Shown here in pieces: positions 1 through 8,323 of a stretch of 30,379 nucleotides of DNA (within the stretch, counting starts at the first letter, position 1; each line of letters starts with the position of its first letter). Source of the stretch: Ruthenibacterium lactatiformans (GTDB lineage Bacteria; Bacillota; Clostridia; Oscillospirales; Ruminococcaceae). The notes beneath the pieces are model-generated. The model ran no database searches. It was not told the DNA's origin and saw only the letters and a list, made by a program, of their open reading frames with translations. Where the stretch lies: assembly GCF_000949455.1 (NCBI RefSeq), contig NZ_JXXK01000039.1, positions 1 through 30,379 of the forward strand. Direction: 5' to 3'. Position numbers and translations under genes: made by a program.

Positions 1-7
1 CGTGTGC

Positions 8-45
8 AAAAGCCAGGCATTCCTTATAAGGAATGCCTGGCTTTT
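8..45. terminator. Perfect palindromic intrinsic terminator
   Basis: Two 19-nt arms (8-26 and 27-45) are exact reverse complements with A-runs and T-runs at the ends, so the hairpin can work in both directions. It lies 22 nt beyond the pgsA stop and most likely ends that transcript. Confidence 0.85.
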
Positions 46-67
46 TGAATATCCGCCGTCGGAATAT

Positions 68-649
68 TTACTTTTCTCCCGCGTCCGCCTTCGCCTCCCG
101 GTTCATCTTCACGAAAACCGGAATATACATCGCAAGCGTAAAAGCCATGACCGCGCCGCAGACGGCAATGAGTATATCCGCCACTGTCGGTGGGATGCTC
201 ACCCACAGAATGAGCGTGACCGTCACCAGATAGAATACAAAGGTACACACCTTGCCGAACCATTTTGCGCCGTCCAATTTTTTGCCGCGCCGCAGCATCA
301 CCAGCCCCGCCACAGCCATAAAGCCTTCCTTAAGTACATACAGCACTACAAGCGCAGCGACCCAGCGATACCGTGTCATCAGGCAGAGCACCACAGCGCC
401 CTCTGTCAGCTTGTCCGCCACAGGGTCCAGCAAAATGCCCAACTCCGTAATCTGGTTGAAACGCCGCGCGATTTTACCATCGAACAAGTCTGTGAAGCCG
501 GATATCCCCAGTACCACAGCCGCCCGAAAAAACTCGGGGGGCGTTTCCGCTTTGAAGTACAGATACACAAACAAAGGGATCAGCAGAATGCGGAAATAGC
601 TGAGGATGTTCGGGATAGTGAACATCTCCCGCAAGGTCGGTTTTTTCAT
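68..649 (-). CDS. pgsA: CDP-diacylglycerol--glycerol-3-phosphate 3-phosphatidyltransferase
   Basis: The 193-residue protein is an integral membrane enzyme of the CDP-alcohol phosphatidyltransferase family. It transfers phosphatidyl from CDP-diacylglycerol to glycerol-3-phosphate, the committed step to phosphatidylglycerol. The full family signature is visible: D54-x2-D57-G58-x2-A61-R62-x8-G71-x3-D75-x3-D79, whose aspartates bind the metal ions and nucleotide. Several hydrophobic segments surround it. Length fits PgsA. The ATG start has a GAAGGAG ribosome site 8 nt upstream. It is transcribed alone, divergently from the DUF975 gene, and ends at the palindromic terminator. A different CDP-alcohol specificity (cardiolipin-type) is possible but less likely given length and N-terminus. 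Confidence 0.9.
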   Translation of the reverse strand: MKKPTLREMFTIPNILSYFRILLIPLFVYLYFKAETPPEFFRAAVVLGISGFTDLFDGKIARRFNQITELGILLDPVADKLTEGAVVLCLMTRYRWVAALVVLYVLKEGFMAVAGLVMLRRGKKLDGAKWFGKVCTFVFYLVTVTLILWVSIPPTVADILIAVCGAVMAFTLAMYIPVFVKMNREAKADAGEK

Positions 650-741
650 GTTGGATGCTCCTTCACAAGAGATTGCTTTCAGTGCACAAGCCGCGGCTGC
701 ATATATAAATTACGAGCCTGTGCAATATTTTTCTTCATGGT

Positions 742-770
742 TTGACGCAGCGCCGGTAAAGCCCTATAAT
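742..770 (+). promoter_or_regulatory. Sigma-A promoter of the DUF975 gene
   Basis: TTGACG (742-747) and a perfect TATAAT (765-770) are separated by 17 nt. The box ends 38 nt before the DUF975 start codon, leaving a short leader with an AGGAGG site at 794-799. Confidence 0.85.
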
Positions 771-808
771 GGGGGTGTATCCCAAAAGATTTGAGGAGGT
801 TTTGTTTC

Positions 809-1570
809 ATGTGGACGCGTGATCTTTTAAAAATGAACGCCAAGCAGGTGCTGCGCAATAACTATTGGATGGCGCTGCTCGTCGCCTTCGTGGCTTCCCT
901 GCTCGCAGGGGGCTCTTCCAACATAGGCCCCACACTGACATTTAATTATACCACAGGTTCTGATCATTACAACTATCAATACGGATATGACCGCGCCGTA
1001 CTGCCCTATTTCGGCGCTGTGGCCGCCGCCGCATTTGGCTTCGTGCTCATTGCAATGGTGGTTGGCGTTCTCTTTTCCGTGTTTGTAAGCAATCCTGTGA
1101 CAGTCGGCAAGTGCCGCTATTTTATGGAGAGCCGGGTGGGCAACGCTCCGTTCTCGTCGCTGTTCTCCGCGTTCGGCGACCCAGCTTACCGCAACGTGGT
1201 GAAAGTGATGTTTATGAAAAATCTGTTTATTTTCCTGTGGAGCCTGCTGTTTGTGATCCCCGGCATCTATAAGGCATACCAATACCGCATGGTGGATTAC
1301 CTGATGGCGGAAAATCCTTACATGACCTACCAGCGTGCGCTGGAGCTCAGCCGCCAGATGACAGATGGCGAGAAGTTCAATATTTTCATTCTGGAGCTCT
1401 CGTTCTTCGGTTGGCTTTTTCTGGGAGCGCTTGCCTGTGGTATTGGGGTGTTCTTCGTGAATCCTTACATTGAAGCCACGTTTGCCGAACTGTATGCGGC
1501 GCTGCGCGCAAAAGCGTTTGCCACCGGTATGACGGACGCTTCCGAGCTGAGTGATTTTATGCGATACTGA
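809..1570 (+). CDS. DUF975 family membrane protein
   Basis: The 253-residue product is a polytopic membrane protein of the DUF975 family, whose function is not known. Hydrophobic helices occur near residues 22-40, 70-100, 135-155 and 190-220. The family block around GIYKAYQYRMVDYLMAENP followed by an ALELSRQMTDG helix is present. The ATG at 809 is preferred over the in-frame TTG at 791 because the ribosome site GAGGAGG lies inside that extension, 9 nt before the ATG. It is the only plus-strand protein gene of the chromosomal part. It has its own strong promoter and is followed by a hairpin terminator. Role in envelope homeostasis would be a guess. Confidence 0.88.
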   Translation: MWTRDLLKMNAKQVLRNNYWMALLVAFVASLLAGGSSNIGPTLTFNYTTGSDHYNYQYGYDRAVLPYFGAVAAAAFGFVLIAMVVGVLFSVFVSNPVTVGKCRYFMESRVGNAPFSSLFSAFGDPAYRNVVKVMFMKNLFIFLWSLLFVIPGIYKAYQYRMVDYLMAENPYMTYQRALELSRQMTDGEKFNIFILELSFFGWLFLGALACGIGVFFVNPYIEATFAELYAALRAKAFATGMTDASELSDFMRY

Positions 1571-1608
1571 CAGCACTTCTTCGTCTTTCATATGCTCTGC
1601 AAGACAAA

Positions 1609-1639
1609 AAGGGACGGCCTGCGGGCCGTCCCTTCTTTG
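1609..1639. terminator. Bidirectional terminator between convergent genes
   Basis: An 11-bp stem (1609-1619 with 1624-1634) closes a TGCG loop. T-rich sequence follows on the plus strand and a five-T run on the minus strand. It separates the DUF975 gene from the convergent hydrolase gene. Confidence 0.85.
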
Positions 1640-1675
1640 CATTTCTGTTCCGTACCGCCGTTTTGCCTTCACCCG

Positions 1676-2482
1676 TTACAGGCGGCGGCGCATCCAGCGC
1701 AATGTATCTGAAATGACCTCGTCGCGGCAATATTCGTTGAATATCTCATGATACAGTCCGCCGTATATCTTCATCTGCCTGTCCGTCGAAGACGCGGCCG
1801 CAAAAAAATCATAGGTGTCCTGCACGCTCACCAATCCATCCTTTTCGCCGTGCAGCATCAGAACCGGATAGGTGAAATCCTTCACTGCGGTTTTGAACCA
1901 CGCCACACCGTCACAGATGGCATAGCATAGGCCTGTGGTAAATGTTTGAGTATTGTACGGATCCTTGCCGTACCAATCCACGACCTCCGGAACAGAGCAT
2001 ACTCCCGTCCCCAACTCATTCGGCAGCTTCTGGTGCGGCTCCAGTCCTTTGGGCACGCCGGAAATCAGCCCCGCATTGTCCTGGGTGAGCGCGCCGCTGG
2101 TGATGATACCGCGCAGATTTTTGTTCGGGTATTTTGCGCCGTACAGCGCCACGGCAAACCCGCCCATACTGTGCCCCAACAGAAATACCGGCAACGCCGA
2201 ATTTTCGCTGACAGCCATATCGACCACAACGTTTACGTCGTCCAAAAGCTGATTGAAATCGTCGTAATAAGTGCGTTCACCCTCTGAGCGGCCATGGCCG
2301 CGATGGTCGAAGCGGTAGGTGCCGAATCCCATTTCATGCATCTTTTCCGCCAGGTAATCGTAACGTCCCTGATGCTCGCACAGGCCGTGCACGATCACGC
2401 ACACAGCGCGGCAGTCCATATCCACTTCCTTGTTTACAAACAGTTTCGTCCCATCAAACGACAAAACCATATTTTCCGCCAT
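1676..2482 (-). CDS. Alpha/beta hydrolase, monoacylglycerol lipase type
   Basis: The 268-residue protein belongs to the Hydrolase_4 (serine aminopeptidase S33 / lysophospholipase) group. The oxyanion-side HG sits at 32-33 (VHGLCEHQGRY), the nucleophile elbow GHSMGG has Ser105, the acid is Asp215 in HGEKDG and the base His245 in GGLYHE. The FDHRGHGRS strand is typical of bacterial monoglyceride lipases. No signal peptide is seen, so it should act in the cytoplasm on acylglycerols or lysophospholipids. The ATG at 2482 is chosen because GGAGGAG lies just upstream. A longer open frame to 2725 only runs through the tail of the neighbouring GH9 pseudogene. Exact substrate is not predictable. Confidence 0.88.
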   Translation of the reverse strand: MAENMVLSFDGTKLFVNKEVDMDCRAVCVIVHGLCEHQGRYDYLAEKMHEMGFGTYRFDHRGHGRSEGERTYYDDFNQLLDDVNVVVDMAVSENSALPVFLLGHSMGGFAVALYGAKYPNKNLRGIITSGALTQDNAGLISGVPKGLEPHQKLPNELGTGVCSVPEVVDWYGKDPYNTQTFTTGLCYAICDGVAWFKTAVKDFTYPVLMLHGEKDGLVSVQDTYDFFAAASSTDRQMKIYGGLYHEIFNEYCRDEVISDTLRWMRRRL

Positions 2483-2521
2483 TTTTCTCTCCTCCGTTTC
2501 GTTGGGAACCCTGCTGCTTTC

Positions 2522-2550
2522 AGCATACGGGATTATGAAAAAATTATCAA
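2522..2550 (-). promoter_or_regulatory. Putative promoter of the hydrolase gene
   Basis: On the minus strand TTGATA (2550-2545) and TATGCT (2527-2522) are 17 nt apart, about 40 nt upstream of the hydrolase ATG. The rest of the gap to the GH9 pseudogene (2551-2703) shows nothing else I recognise. Confidence 0.55.
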
Positions 2551-2703
2551 TGTGGAGAATGAACAAAAAAGAGGTCGTTTTCTTGGCACGGACACTTTTA
2601 TCATGCTGCACTGGAAGAAAAGCTTTAGGAGGCATAGCAGCCACGCAACATCCCATGGCAACACGGTCCAGCGCCCTTTTCCACCCCAAATGGCATCCCG
2701 CAG

Positions 2704-4960
2704 TTACAGCATGGCGATCAACCACATCATGCGGCAGGTTGTGTGTACCCCAACCTCCTTATATGTCGCATTGTTTTGCATCGGATAGAACGGTTGATCT
2801 TCGTTTTCAAAGGTCTCGAACCCTATACATACTGCTGACAGCAAAGGGATTGCAGCCGAGAATCCATTCCATCTGACGAACCGCGACCTGCTTGATTTCT
2901 CTGTCGTTTAACGCACGCGCCAGCTCCATAGCTGCAAGGGCTCTGCCCATCAGCGTAGCATGGAACCCGCGGAACTGATAAGCAACGGGAAAAATACGCA
3001 GATAAAAGCGGTCGTTCAGCCGGATGCCGTTTCTCACCTGAGCATTGTATTCTTCAAGACTCGGCGCTCCGGCGGCACGGGCTCCTTCATGCGTTATCGT
3101 CGAAAAATCCGTATTGTCCAGTTCATATATACCGTTGGGCAGCAACCCGTAAGGGACCATGCGTGAAGTGAGCGCTACATATTCCCGATAAAGTTCCAAA
3201 GAGTTTTTCCAGCGGGCTGCGTCCTCATGCTCTGGAGCCAAGCGATACAGCATAGCGAATGCTTTGATCGGCGCATGCTCGTAAGAACGATGATAATAGG
3301 TCTGGATTCGCTCATGCGTTTCATTCTCATAGAAATAGCCTCTTAATGGGATAGAAAAACTGGGGTCTACCGCGGATGCCTGACATGCCATCAGAATTCT
3401 TGCAAAGGAAACGCCACGGGAAAGGTATTCAGTTTCTCCAAACGCTTCATATAACTCCATAGCTGAGATTGCAGCTTGAGCGTTCATCTGAAGCTGCGTA
3501 TAGCGCGCCCCTGCCGACTCGTTGTCCTGAGACTGATGCATTGCGGCCAGAGCAAATGAAAAATCCTCTTTGGCACAGCGGGCGCACCAATCTGCGAATC
3601 TCGGATCTTCATCCCGGAAAAGGGCGATTGCTTTGGCGCACACGCCCGCAATCATAAAGTTATCGAAAGGGCGGTTGCCGGAATCGGCATTGATATCATC
3701 CAAGGTCCCCTGAATGTTGTCGCTCCAAAAGCCGATGACTGTTCCGTTGTGTCGCTATCCATCGCCCCAGCGGGTGCGCATCAGCCAGTTCAATCCCCAG
3801 CGGGCTTCTTCTTTGGCACGCTGCGACAGTTCCGGTTGGGCCTCCCTCTCGGCGATTGCCAATTCCAGCATGGCGAAAACCGATTCGGCCGTATTGATGG
3901 CCGCCTGCGTCAAATCGCCCGCGTCATGCCACCCCCCACAGACCGGGAGCCGCCTCCCGTCCGGATGGACGCTCATAACATCCATGTGGCACTCTGTATG
4001 GATTCCGGGTACGTCAAAGCCACAACGTTCTGAAAAGAAAAAGTTCAGTGTTTTCCATGCGGCCGGGATATAGGCGTCCCTTCCGATACGGAAAGGACGG
4101 CTCTTCTTTCCATCCACTTCAAGAGTATACCACCCTTCCGCTTTCACCGGGGAAAAGTCCATTTGCCGGAGTCCATTCGCCTGAGGGACACAATTGCCTT
4201 GGAACGTCACTTCGCCGCTGCTGTTTCGCAGATAAAACATCCCTGAACCGGATTGCGCGTAAGCCTGTTTGACCGCTTCCGGACGGTAGCCGCTGTGGCA
4301 ATAAGCAATTGCACCCGCACGCAGGTCAAACCCTTTATAATGATCTGCTTCCACCTGCTCCAGACACATATTATCCACATAGACCGTTATGCCCTGCGGC
4401 GCAGGCACCGGAGTGCGGTGTGCATGGATTGCCAGAGAAATACCTGTGACAAAATCGCGATAGACATAAGGGAACTCCCAAACGATATGCTGCCACTCTC
4501 CGTGTGGGATTCCCAATGTATGCGTGCCTTCAAACCGCCCCGGGAGCGGCATGATATGCTTTCCCTGATTATGTATAGAAAGCTCCATGAAGTTATTCGC
4601 AATCGCCGGTGAATCGACATAGATCCAAAGCGAAATACGGTTAAACCTCTCCAAATTTTCGCCAGGAAGCAGGCGCATCATGGTCGTGACCGAAAATGCG
4701 CGGTTGCTGGGATGTCTGCGGCAACCATCCGTAGGCACATCCAGCCTTATGCTGCCTTTGCCGGAAATGGTATGCTTTTTTTCAAAGCTCATAACTCCGG
4801 GGCCTTGCAGCCTCACATTATCCGAATCCAGCTGCAGAGCGCGGGAGTCTAATACAGGCTTTGCCAGCCATCGTGCCTCCGCACACTCTTCCAGATCTTT
4901 CTCCATTCCCTGCCTGAAGCAGCGGCTGTTCTCCAATTGTCTTTTCATCTGTCCAAGCAT
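2704..4960 (-). pseudogene. Glycoside hydrolase family 9 gene, broken by TAG and frameshift
   Basis: The intact gene would encode about 750 residues with a beta-sandwich N-terminal region (roughly 1-310) and a GH9 (alpha/alpha)6 barrel. CGGWHDAGD near residue 341-349 is the GH9 catalytic-base motif. Reading stops at an in-frame TAG (3757-3755) after RTRWGDG. Translation in the same frame continues with RHNGTVIGFWSDN and on through normal GH9 sequence, so a Tyr codon probably mutated. A second lesion follows SSMY near 2840: the frame ends at 2807, but the next frame gives ETFENEDQPFYP, TYKEV and VHTTCRMMWL before a TAA at 2704. The catalytic-acid region lies after this break. The ATG at 4960 has AGGAGGAG upstream. 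There is no signal peptide, so the ancestor was probably an intracellular beta-glucan oligosaccharide hydrolase. Confidence 0.82.
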
Positions 4961-5064
4961 TTTTGCTCCTCCTATCACATTCAATAAGGCTTTGCCGTCC
5001 ACACGGAGCTACACGCCTTATACATTCCTATACGCTTGTTTCCAGGCAAGATCTATGCAAATAC

Positions 5065-5085
5065 CACGAATTCTTACACGAATTC
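5065..5085. repeat. Tandem CACGAATTC direct repeat, possible operator
   Basis: CACGAATTC occurs at 5065-5073 and 5077-5085 with TTA between, a 12-bp period. It lies just downstream of the minus-strand -10 box ahead of the GH9 gene, where a repressor could bind. This is inference from position only. Confidence 0.35.
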
Positions 5086-5099
5086 ATTTTTCACTGTAC

Positions 5100-5108
5100 A
5101 TTATATCA
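5100..5108 (-). promoter_or_regulatory. Extended -10 promoter of the GH9 gene
   Basis: The minus strand reads TGATATAAT, an extended -10 with perfect TATAAT at 5105-5100 and no good -35 box. It is the only clear promoter-like site in the 302-nt gap 4961-5262, which otherwise holds the direct repeat and the next terminator. Confidence 0.5.
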
Positions 5109-5177
5109 TTCATCGGTTTTTAATATAGTATGATTTTTCTTCAGCCGTAAGCGGACACGATCCATATTGCAGAACAA

Positions 5178-5209
5178 AAAGACGGTGCTGCAACCGCCGC
5201 ACCGTCTTT
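5178..5209 (-). terminator. Intrinsic terminator of the dlgD-HAD unit
   Basis: Arms 5178-5188 and 5199-5209 form an 11-bp stem around a 10-nt loop. On the minus strand it ends in a five-T run. It lies 54 nt past the HAD phosphatase stop. Confidence 0.85.
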
Positions 5210-5262
5210 AAATATTTAAAAATCAAAATTCTGTTGTTTTCAGGCTATCGCTGCCGCATGCC

Positions 5263-5913
5263 TTACAGGCATTCCAAAAGAGGGATCACATCCGCAAGCG
5301 TCGCCGCGCGGGCCGCCCACAGCCCTTCGCTTTCCGGCGGGATGGGAGTGATATCAGGCACAACGACAGCCTTACAGCCCGCAGCCCTTGCCGCCCGCAG
5401 TCCGTTGGGGCTGTCCTCCAGCACCAGGCACTCCTCTGCGGGTACGCCCAGTGCCTTTGCTGCCGCCAAAAAGATATCCGGTGCCGGTTTTGCATGTGCC
5501 ACCTCGTCGCCGCACACCGCAGCTTCAAAAAAGCCGTCTACGCCTGCCATTTTTAAATAGAGCAGCGCCTTTTCCCGCACAGTGGCCGTTGCCAAAGCCG
5601 CAGGGATGCCCACAGCCCGCAAATGCTCCAGAAGCTGCCGCAGGCCGGGCTTCACCGGCAACCCATCCCGCGCGATGGCCTCATCTGCGTACGCCACACG
5701 CAGTGCACGCAATGCATCATAGTCCACCTCCGGGCCCAAGCGTTCCAGATACATCGCACGGCTGTCAGCCACACTCATGCCGCGGCCCGCCGCGATCACC
5801 TCGTCGGGCAGTTCCAGCCCCAGCACCTGAGCTCCATACTTCCAACCCCGATGGCCGATGCGCTCCGTGTCGAACATCAATCCGTCCATATCAAATAAAA
5901 CTCCGCGTATCAC
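5263..5913 (-). CDS. HAD superfamily phosphatase, beta-phosphoglucomutase-like
   Basis: The 216-residue protein is a HAD hydrolase with an alpha-helical cap of the beta-phosphoglucomutase/PGMB-like subgroup. Motif I is DMDGLMFDTE (nucleophile Asp8, acid Asp10), motif II the Thr in ALATATV (about 109), motif III Lys142 in AKPAPD, and motif IV EDSPNG (Glu166-Asp167). It would dephosphorylate or isomerise a small sugar phosphate in the cytoplasm. The GTG start has a GGCGGGAAG site that lies in the 13-nt gap after dlgD, so the two are co-transcribed. The pairing suggests sugar-acid or sugar-phosphate metabolism, but the substrate cannot be read from sequence. Confidence 0.88.
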   Translation of the reverse strand: MIRGVLFDMDGLMFDTERIGHRGWKYGAQVLGLELPDEVIAAGRGMSVADSRAMYLERLGPEVDYDALRALRVAYADEAIARDGLPVKPGLRQLLEHLRAVGIPAALATATVREKALLYLKMAGVDGFFEAAVCGDEVAHAKPAPDIFLAAAKALGVPAEECLVLEDSPNGLRAARAAGCKAVVVPDITPIPPESEGLWAARAATLADVIPLLECL

Positions 5914-5926
5914 AGCTTCCCGCCTT

Positions 5927-6928
5927 TCACATCTTTTGTACCGCTTCCCATATCTCCCGGATCACAGGGATTCCCTTGCATCTGTTTTCCCGGATGTTCC
6001 GCAGCGAAAGCTCGCCGGGATAAACTGTCTGTCCGCCTTCCTCAACCGGCTCAGAGGCCTTCACATCTGCCAGAATCGCGTCCACGATGGCGTCCGTCTG
6101 CTGTGCCGTATTGAATTTTTGGGGATCGATGGCGATCATGACCTGTGTCAGACCCACTTCATCACCGAATGTTCCGATCTTCTGCACCGAATTGCCTGCC
6201 GAGAGTACCGTGGCGATGAGGTCCAGCACGATGGAAAGTCCGCTGCCCTTCCAATATCCCATGGGCAGTACGCGCCCCGTCTTTTCAATCTCAGCCGGGT
6301 CGCGCGTCAGCTCCCCTTTTGTATCGTAACCGCCCGGCACGGGCAGCTGCACGTCCCGCAGCCGACAGTCCTCGATCTTTCCGTAAGAAAACCGGGATAC
6401 CGCGCAGTCCAGCACAACATGCTCGCCGTTGGAGCGAGGCACCGCCAAAACGAACGGGTTGTTTCCGATCCTGCGGTCTTTCCCTCCCCATGCGGGCATA
6501 TTGGGCATTGTGTTGGACCAGCAGATGCCGATGAAGCCTCTGTCTGCTGCCAGCCAGCCATAAGTACCGCCGCGCAGCCAGTGGTTGTTGTTTCCCAGCG
6601 CCACCAGACCGACGCCGTTCTCTTTTGCCAGCACACAGGCGCGTTCCATCGCACGCCGGGCGTTCAGCGGGCCAAAGCCTCTATGGCCGTCCCAGCGTTC
6701 CAGCACGCCGGCACGCAGTTCACAGGTCGCGCGGGCGCGGGGATCTATCTCCCCTTTGTCCAAATAACGGACGATGCGAGGGAAACGGTTTAACCCATGT
6801 GAATATACGCCCGCAAGGCTGTTTTGAGCAAAAATATCCGCCGCATCCGCCGCGTCCTGCGCCGCAAAGCCCTTTTTCTCAAGCACACGGGCAAATTCCC
6901 GCGCCATTTCCTCATAAGCGACTCTCAT
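5927..6928 (-). CDS. dlgD: 2,3-diketo-L-gulonate reductase-like Ldh family oxidoreductase
   Basis: The 333-residue protein belongs to the malate/L-lactate dehydrogenase (YlbC/YiaK/DlgD) family of NAD(P)-dependent reductases, distinct from Rossmann dehydrogenases. YSHGLNRFPR near residue 42-51 contains the catalytic His, and LGNNNHWLRGGTYGW with GNNPFVLAVPR form the family cofactor and substrate core. Length and these blocks match DlgD (YiaK), which reduces 2,3-diketo-L-gulonate to 3-keto-L-gulonate. Family members also reduce other 2-oxo acids, so the symbol is tentative. ATG at 6928 is preceded by AAGGGGGATACGT. It is the first gene of a unit with the HAD phosphatase. Confidence 0.83.
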   Translation of the reverse strand: MRVAYEEMAREFARVLEKKGFAAQDAADAADIFAQNSLAGVYSHGLNRFPRIVRYLDKGEIDPRARATCELRAGVLERWDGHRGFGPLNARRAMERACVLAKENGVGLVALGNNNHWLRGGTYGWLAADRGFIGICWSNTMPNMPAWGGKDRRIGNNPFVLAVPRSNGEHVVLDCAVSRFSYGKIEDCRLRDVQLPVPGGYDTKGELTRDPAEIEKTGRVLPMGYWKGSGLSIVLDLIATVLSAGNSVQKIGTFGDEVGLTQVMIAIDPQKFNTAQQTDAIVDAILADVKASEPVEEGGQTVYPGELSLRNIRENRCKGIPVIREIWEAVQKM

Positions 6929-7021
6929 ACGTATCCCCCTTTACCAGCCGGCTCACAATGGGCTGGTACTACTTTGCACATGACGTTTCTGCAGCGGTGC
7001 CAAACCGGCCAATCACAAAAC

Positions 7022-7062
7022 AGAGCCCGCGCCCGCCTCGAAAGAGACGCAGTGCGGGCTCT
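7022..7062 (-). terminator. Intrinsic terminator of degV
   Basis: A 9-bp stem (7022-7030 with 7054-7062) encloses a smaller hairpin in its 23-nt loop. On the minus strand it ends in TTTTGTG. It lies 32 nt beyond the degV stop. The sequence 6929-7021 between it and dlgD shows no convincing promoter. Confidence 0.75.
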
Positions 7063-7093
7063 CTTTTACGATTTGGCCGGCAGCCGCCCCGTT

Positions 7094-7981
7094 TTATTCC
7101 TTGCGCTCGGAGCCCCAAAAGAACAGGGCCACCGTGCCGGGGCCGGTATGGCTGCCGATGGTAGTACCCACGTGATTGATTTCCACTTTACCGTTCAGCT
7201 TGGGGAACTTCTGTTCCACCAGGTCGGCCACTGCGCGGGCGTCCTCATAACAGGCGGAATTAGAAATATAGCACTTTCCATTGTAATTCGTCCCGCCGTC
7301 GGCAAACTGTTCCATCCGGGCAACGATCTCTTTGATAACGGCTTTCTTTCCACGTATCTTGGAACGCGGAATCAAACGGCCCTGGTCATCCATATTCAGC
7401 AGCGGACAGATATTGAGCACCGTACCGAACCATCCGGACGCCTTCGAAATACGCCCGCCTTTCACATAGAACGTGAGATCTGTCGAAAAAAACCAGTGGT
7501 GCAGACGCAGACGGTTGGCCAGCGCCCATTCATATACAGAATCTACATCTTCACCTTTATCTCTTAAGTCTGCCAGACGGTCCATCAGCAGGCCGTAACC
7601 TGACGAAGCGCCCAGAGAATCTACAATATAGATTTTCCGATCCGGGTATTTTTGCAGAAGTTCTTCCCGCGCCACACAGGCGGAATTGTATACGCCCGAG
7701 ATACCCGAGGAAAGCGTGACATGCAGAATATCTTTTCCCTGTTCCAAAAACGGCGTGAAATAAGCAGTAAATTCCTCTACGTTTACCTGGGACGTCTGCG
7801 TCTCGGCTCCGTCTGCCATCGCTTGGTAAAACTGATCGAACGGCATGGACTTGCCCAAGTCGTCGGCGTACTGTTTCCCATTTAGGGAATAGTGAAAACA
7901 GATATAATGGATATCTCGTGCCGCAAAGTGCTCTGCCGTAAGATCTGCGGTGGAACAGCAACTCAAGACAAAATCGTTCAT
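7094..7981 (-). CDS. DegV family fatty-acid-binding protein
   Basis: The 295-residue protein is a DegV (FakB-like) carrier that holds a fatty acid in its core and can present it to a fatty-acid kinase. TSQ at 63-65 and SSGISGVYNS at 91-100 carry the Thr/Ser residues that contact the carboxylate, and the C-terminal HTGPGTVALFFWG is a family hallmark. Length is normal. The ATG has GGGAGGGG upstream and a good promoter 70 nt further up. It is a single-gene unit. Clostridia often have several DegV paralogues with unknown individual ligands, so a FakB symbol is not assigned. Confidence 0.9.
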   Translation of the reverse strand: MNDFVLSCCSTADLTAEHFAARDIHYICFHYSLNGKQYADDLGKSMPFDQFYQAMADGAETQTSQVNVEEFTAYFTPFLEQGKDILHVTLSSGISGVYNSACVAREELLQKYPDRKIYIVDSLGASSGYGLLMDRLADLRDKGEDVDSVYEWALANRLRLHHWFFSTDLTFYVKGGRISKASGWFGTVLNICPLLNMDDQGRLIPRSKIRGKKAVIKEIVARMEQFADGGTNYNGKCYISNSACYEDARAVADLVEQKFPKLNGKVEINHVGTTIGSHTGPGTVALFFWGSERKE

Positions 7982-8052
7982 AAAACCCCTCCCTTTCCAG
8001 CGCCTCCGCCATGCACCCTCACCGGGTGTGCCTGCGGATACTTTTCTTTATT

Positions 8053-8081
8053 ACTATACCATTATTTCCCACAAAATGCAA
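8053..8081 (-). promoter_or_regulatory. Promoter of degV
   Basis: On the minus strand TTGCAT (8081-8076) and TATAGT (8058-8053) are 17 nt apart, about 72 nt upstream of the degV ATG. It is divergent from the tRNA promoter. Confidence 0.65.
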
Positions 8082-8120
8082 TTCAAACAAAAAGATGCGA
8101 TTTTACGAACAAATCCCCTC

Positions 8121-8151
8121 TTGACAAAACATCTGAAAAACCGCTTATAAT
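8121..8151 (+). promoter_or_regulatory. Promoter of tRNA-Gly
   Basis: Perfect TTGACA (8121-8126) and TATAAT (8146-8151) boxes are 19 nt apart, 31 nt before the mature tRNA 5' end. The spacer is longer than the usual 17 nt, but both boxes are consensus. Confidence 0.8.
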
Positions 8152-8182
8152 ATATAAGCTGGTTTAAATAAACAATTATCCT

Positions 8183-8256
8183 GCAGATGTAGTTTAGTGG
8201 TAGAACTCCAGCCTTCCAAGCTGGTCGTGTGGGTTCGATTCCCATCATCTGCTCCA
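8183..8256 (+). tRNA. tRNA-Gly (anticodon UCC)
   Basis: A complete cloverleaf is present: acceptor stem GCAGATG/CATCTGC, D-arm with AGTGGTAGA, anticodon stem CCAGC/GCTGG around loop CTTCCAA (anticodon TCC at 8215-8217), T-arm with GGTTCGATTCC, discriminator T and an encoded CCA end (8254-8256). It is the chromosomal gene next to which the prophage sits. Confidence 0.97.
8213..8256 (+). other. Putative prophage attachment site in the tRNA 3' half
   Basis: Temperate phages commonly recombine within the 3' half of tRNA genes and restore it. The tRNA promoter and 5' half adjoin chromosome (degV) while phage-type sequence begins right after it, so one att site probably lies here. The second copy is not in the window, so the core cannot be measured. 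Confidence 0.4.
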
Positions 8257-8323
8257 TCATATCAACAACAAGCTGAAATTATTAACGGAAAATTAGTCAT
8301 TTCTTTCTTGTTGTAAACAGAAA

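Noticed and set aside
650..741. Promoter for pgsA in the divergent gap
   Set aside because: TTGCAC and TATATA occur on the minus strand but only 12 nt apart, which is not a usable spacing.
827..1672. 281-codon minus-strand frame opposite the DUF975 gene
   Set aside because: His/Gln/Cys-rich antisense frame that crosses the terminator; the DUF975 frame has promoter, ribosome site and family motifs.
2483..2725. N-terminal extension of the alpha/beta hydrolase to 2725
   Set aside because: The extra codons are the GH9 pseudogene tail and intergenic promoter read in another frame; the ATG at 2482 has a strong ribosome site.
5388..6023. Long plus-strand open frame (211 codons) opposite the HAD and dlgD genes
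   Set aside because: Pro/Arg/His-rich shadow of GC-rich coding sequence on the other strand, with no ribosome site or recognisable domain.
6929..7021. Promoter for the dlgD-HAD unit
   Set aside because: TTGGCA is present on the minus strand, but nothing like a -10 box follows at 16-18 nt.
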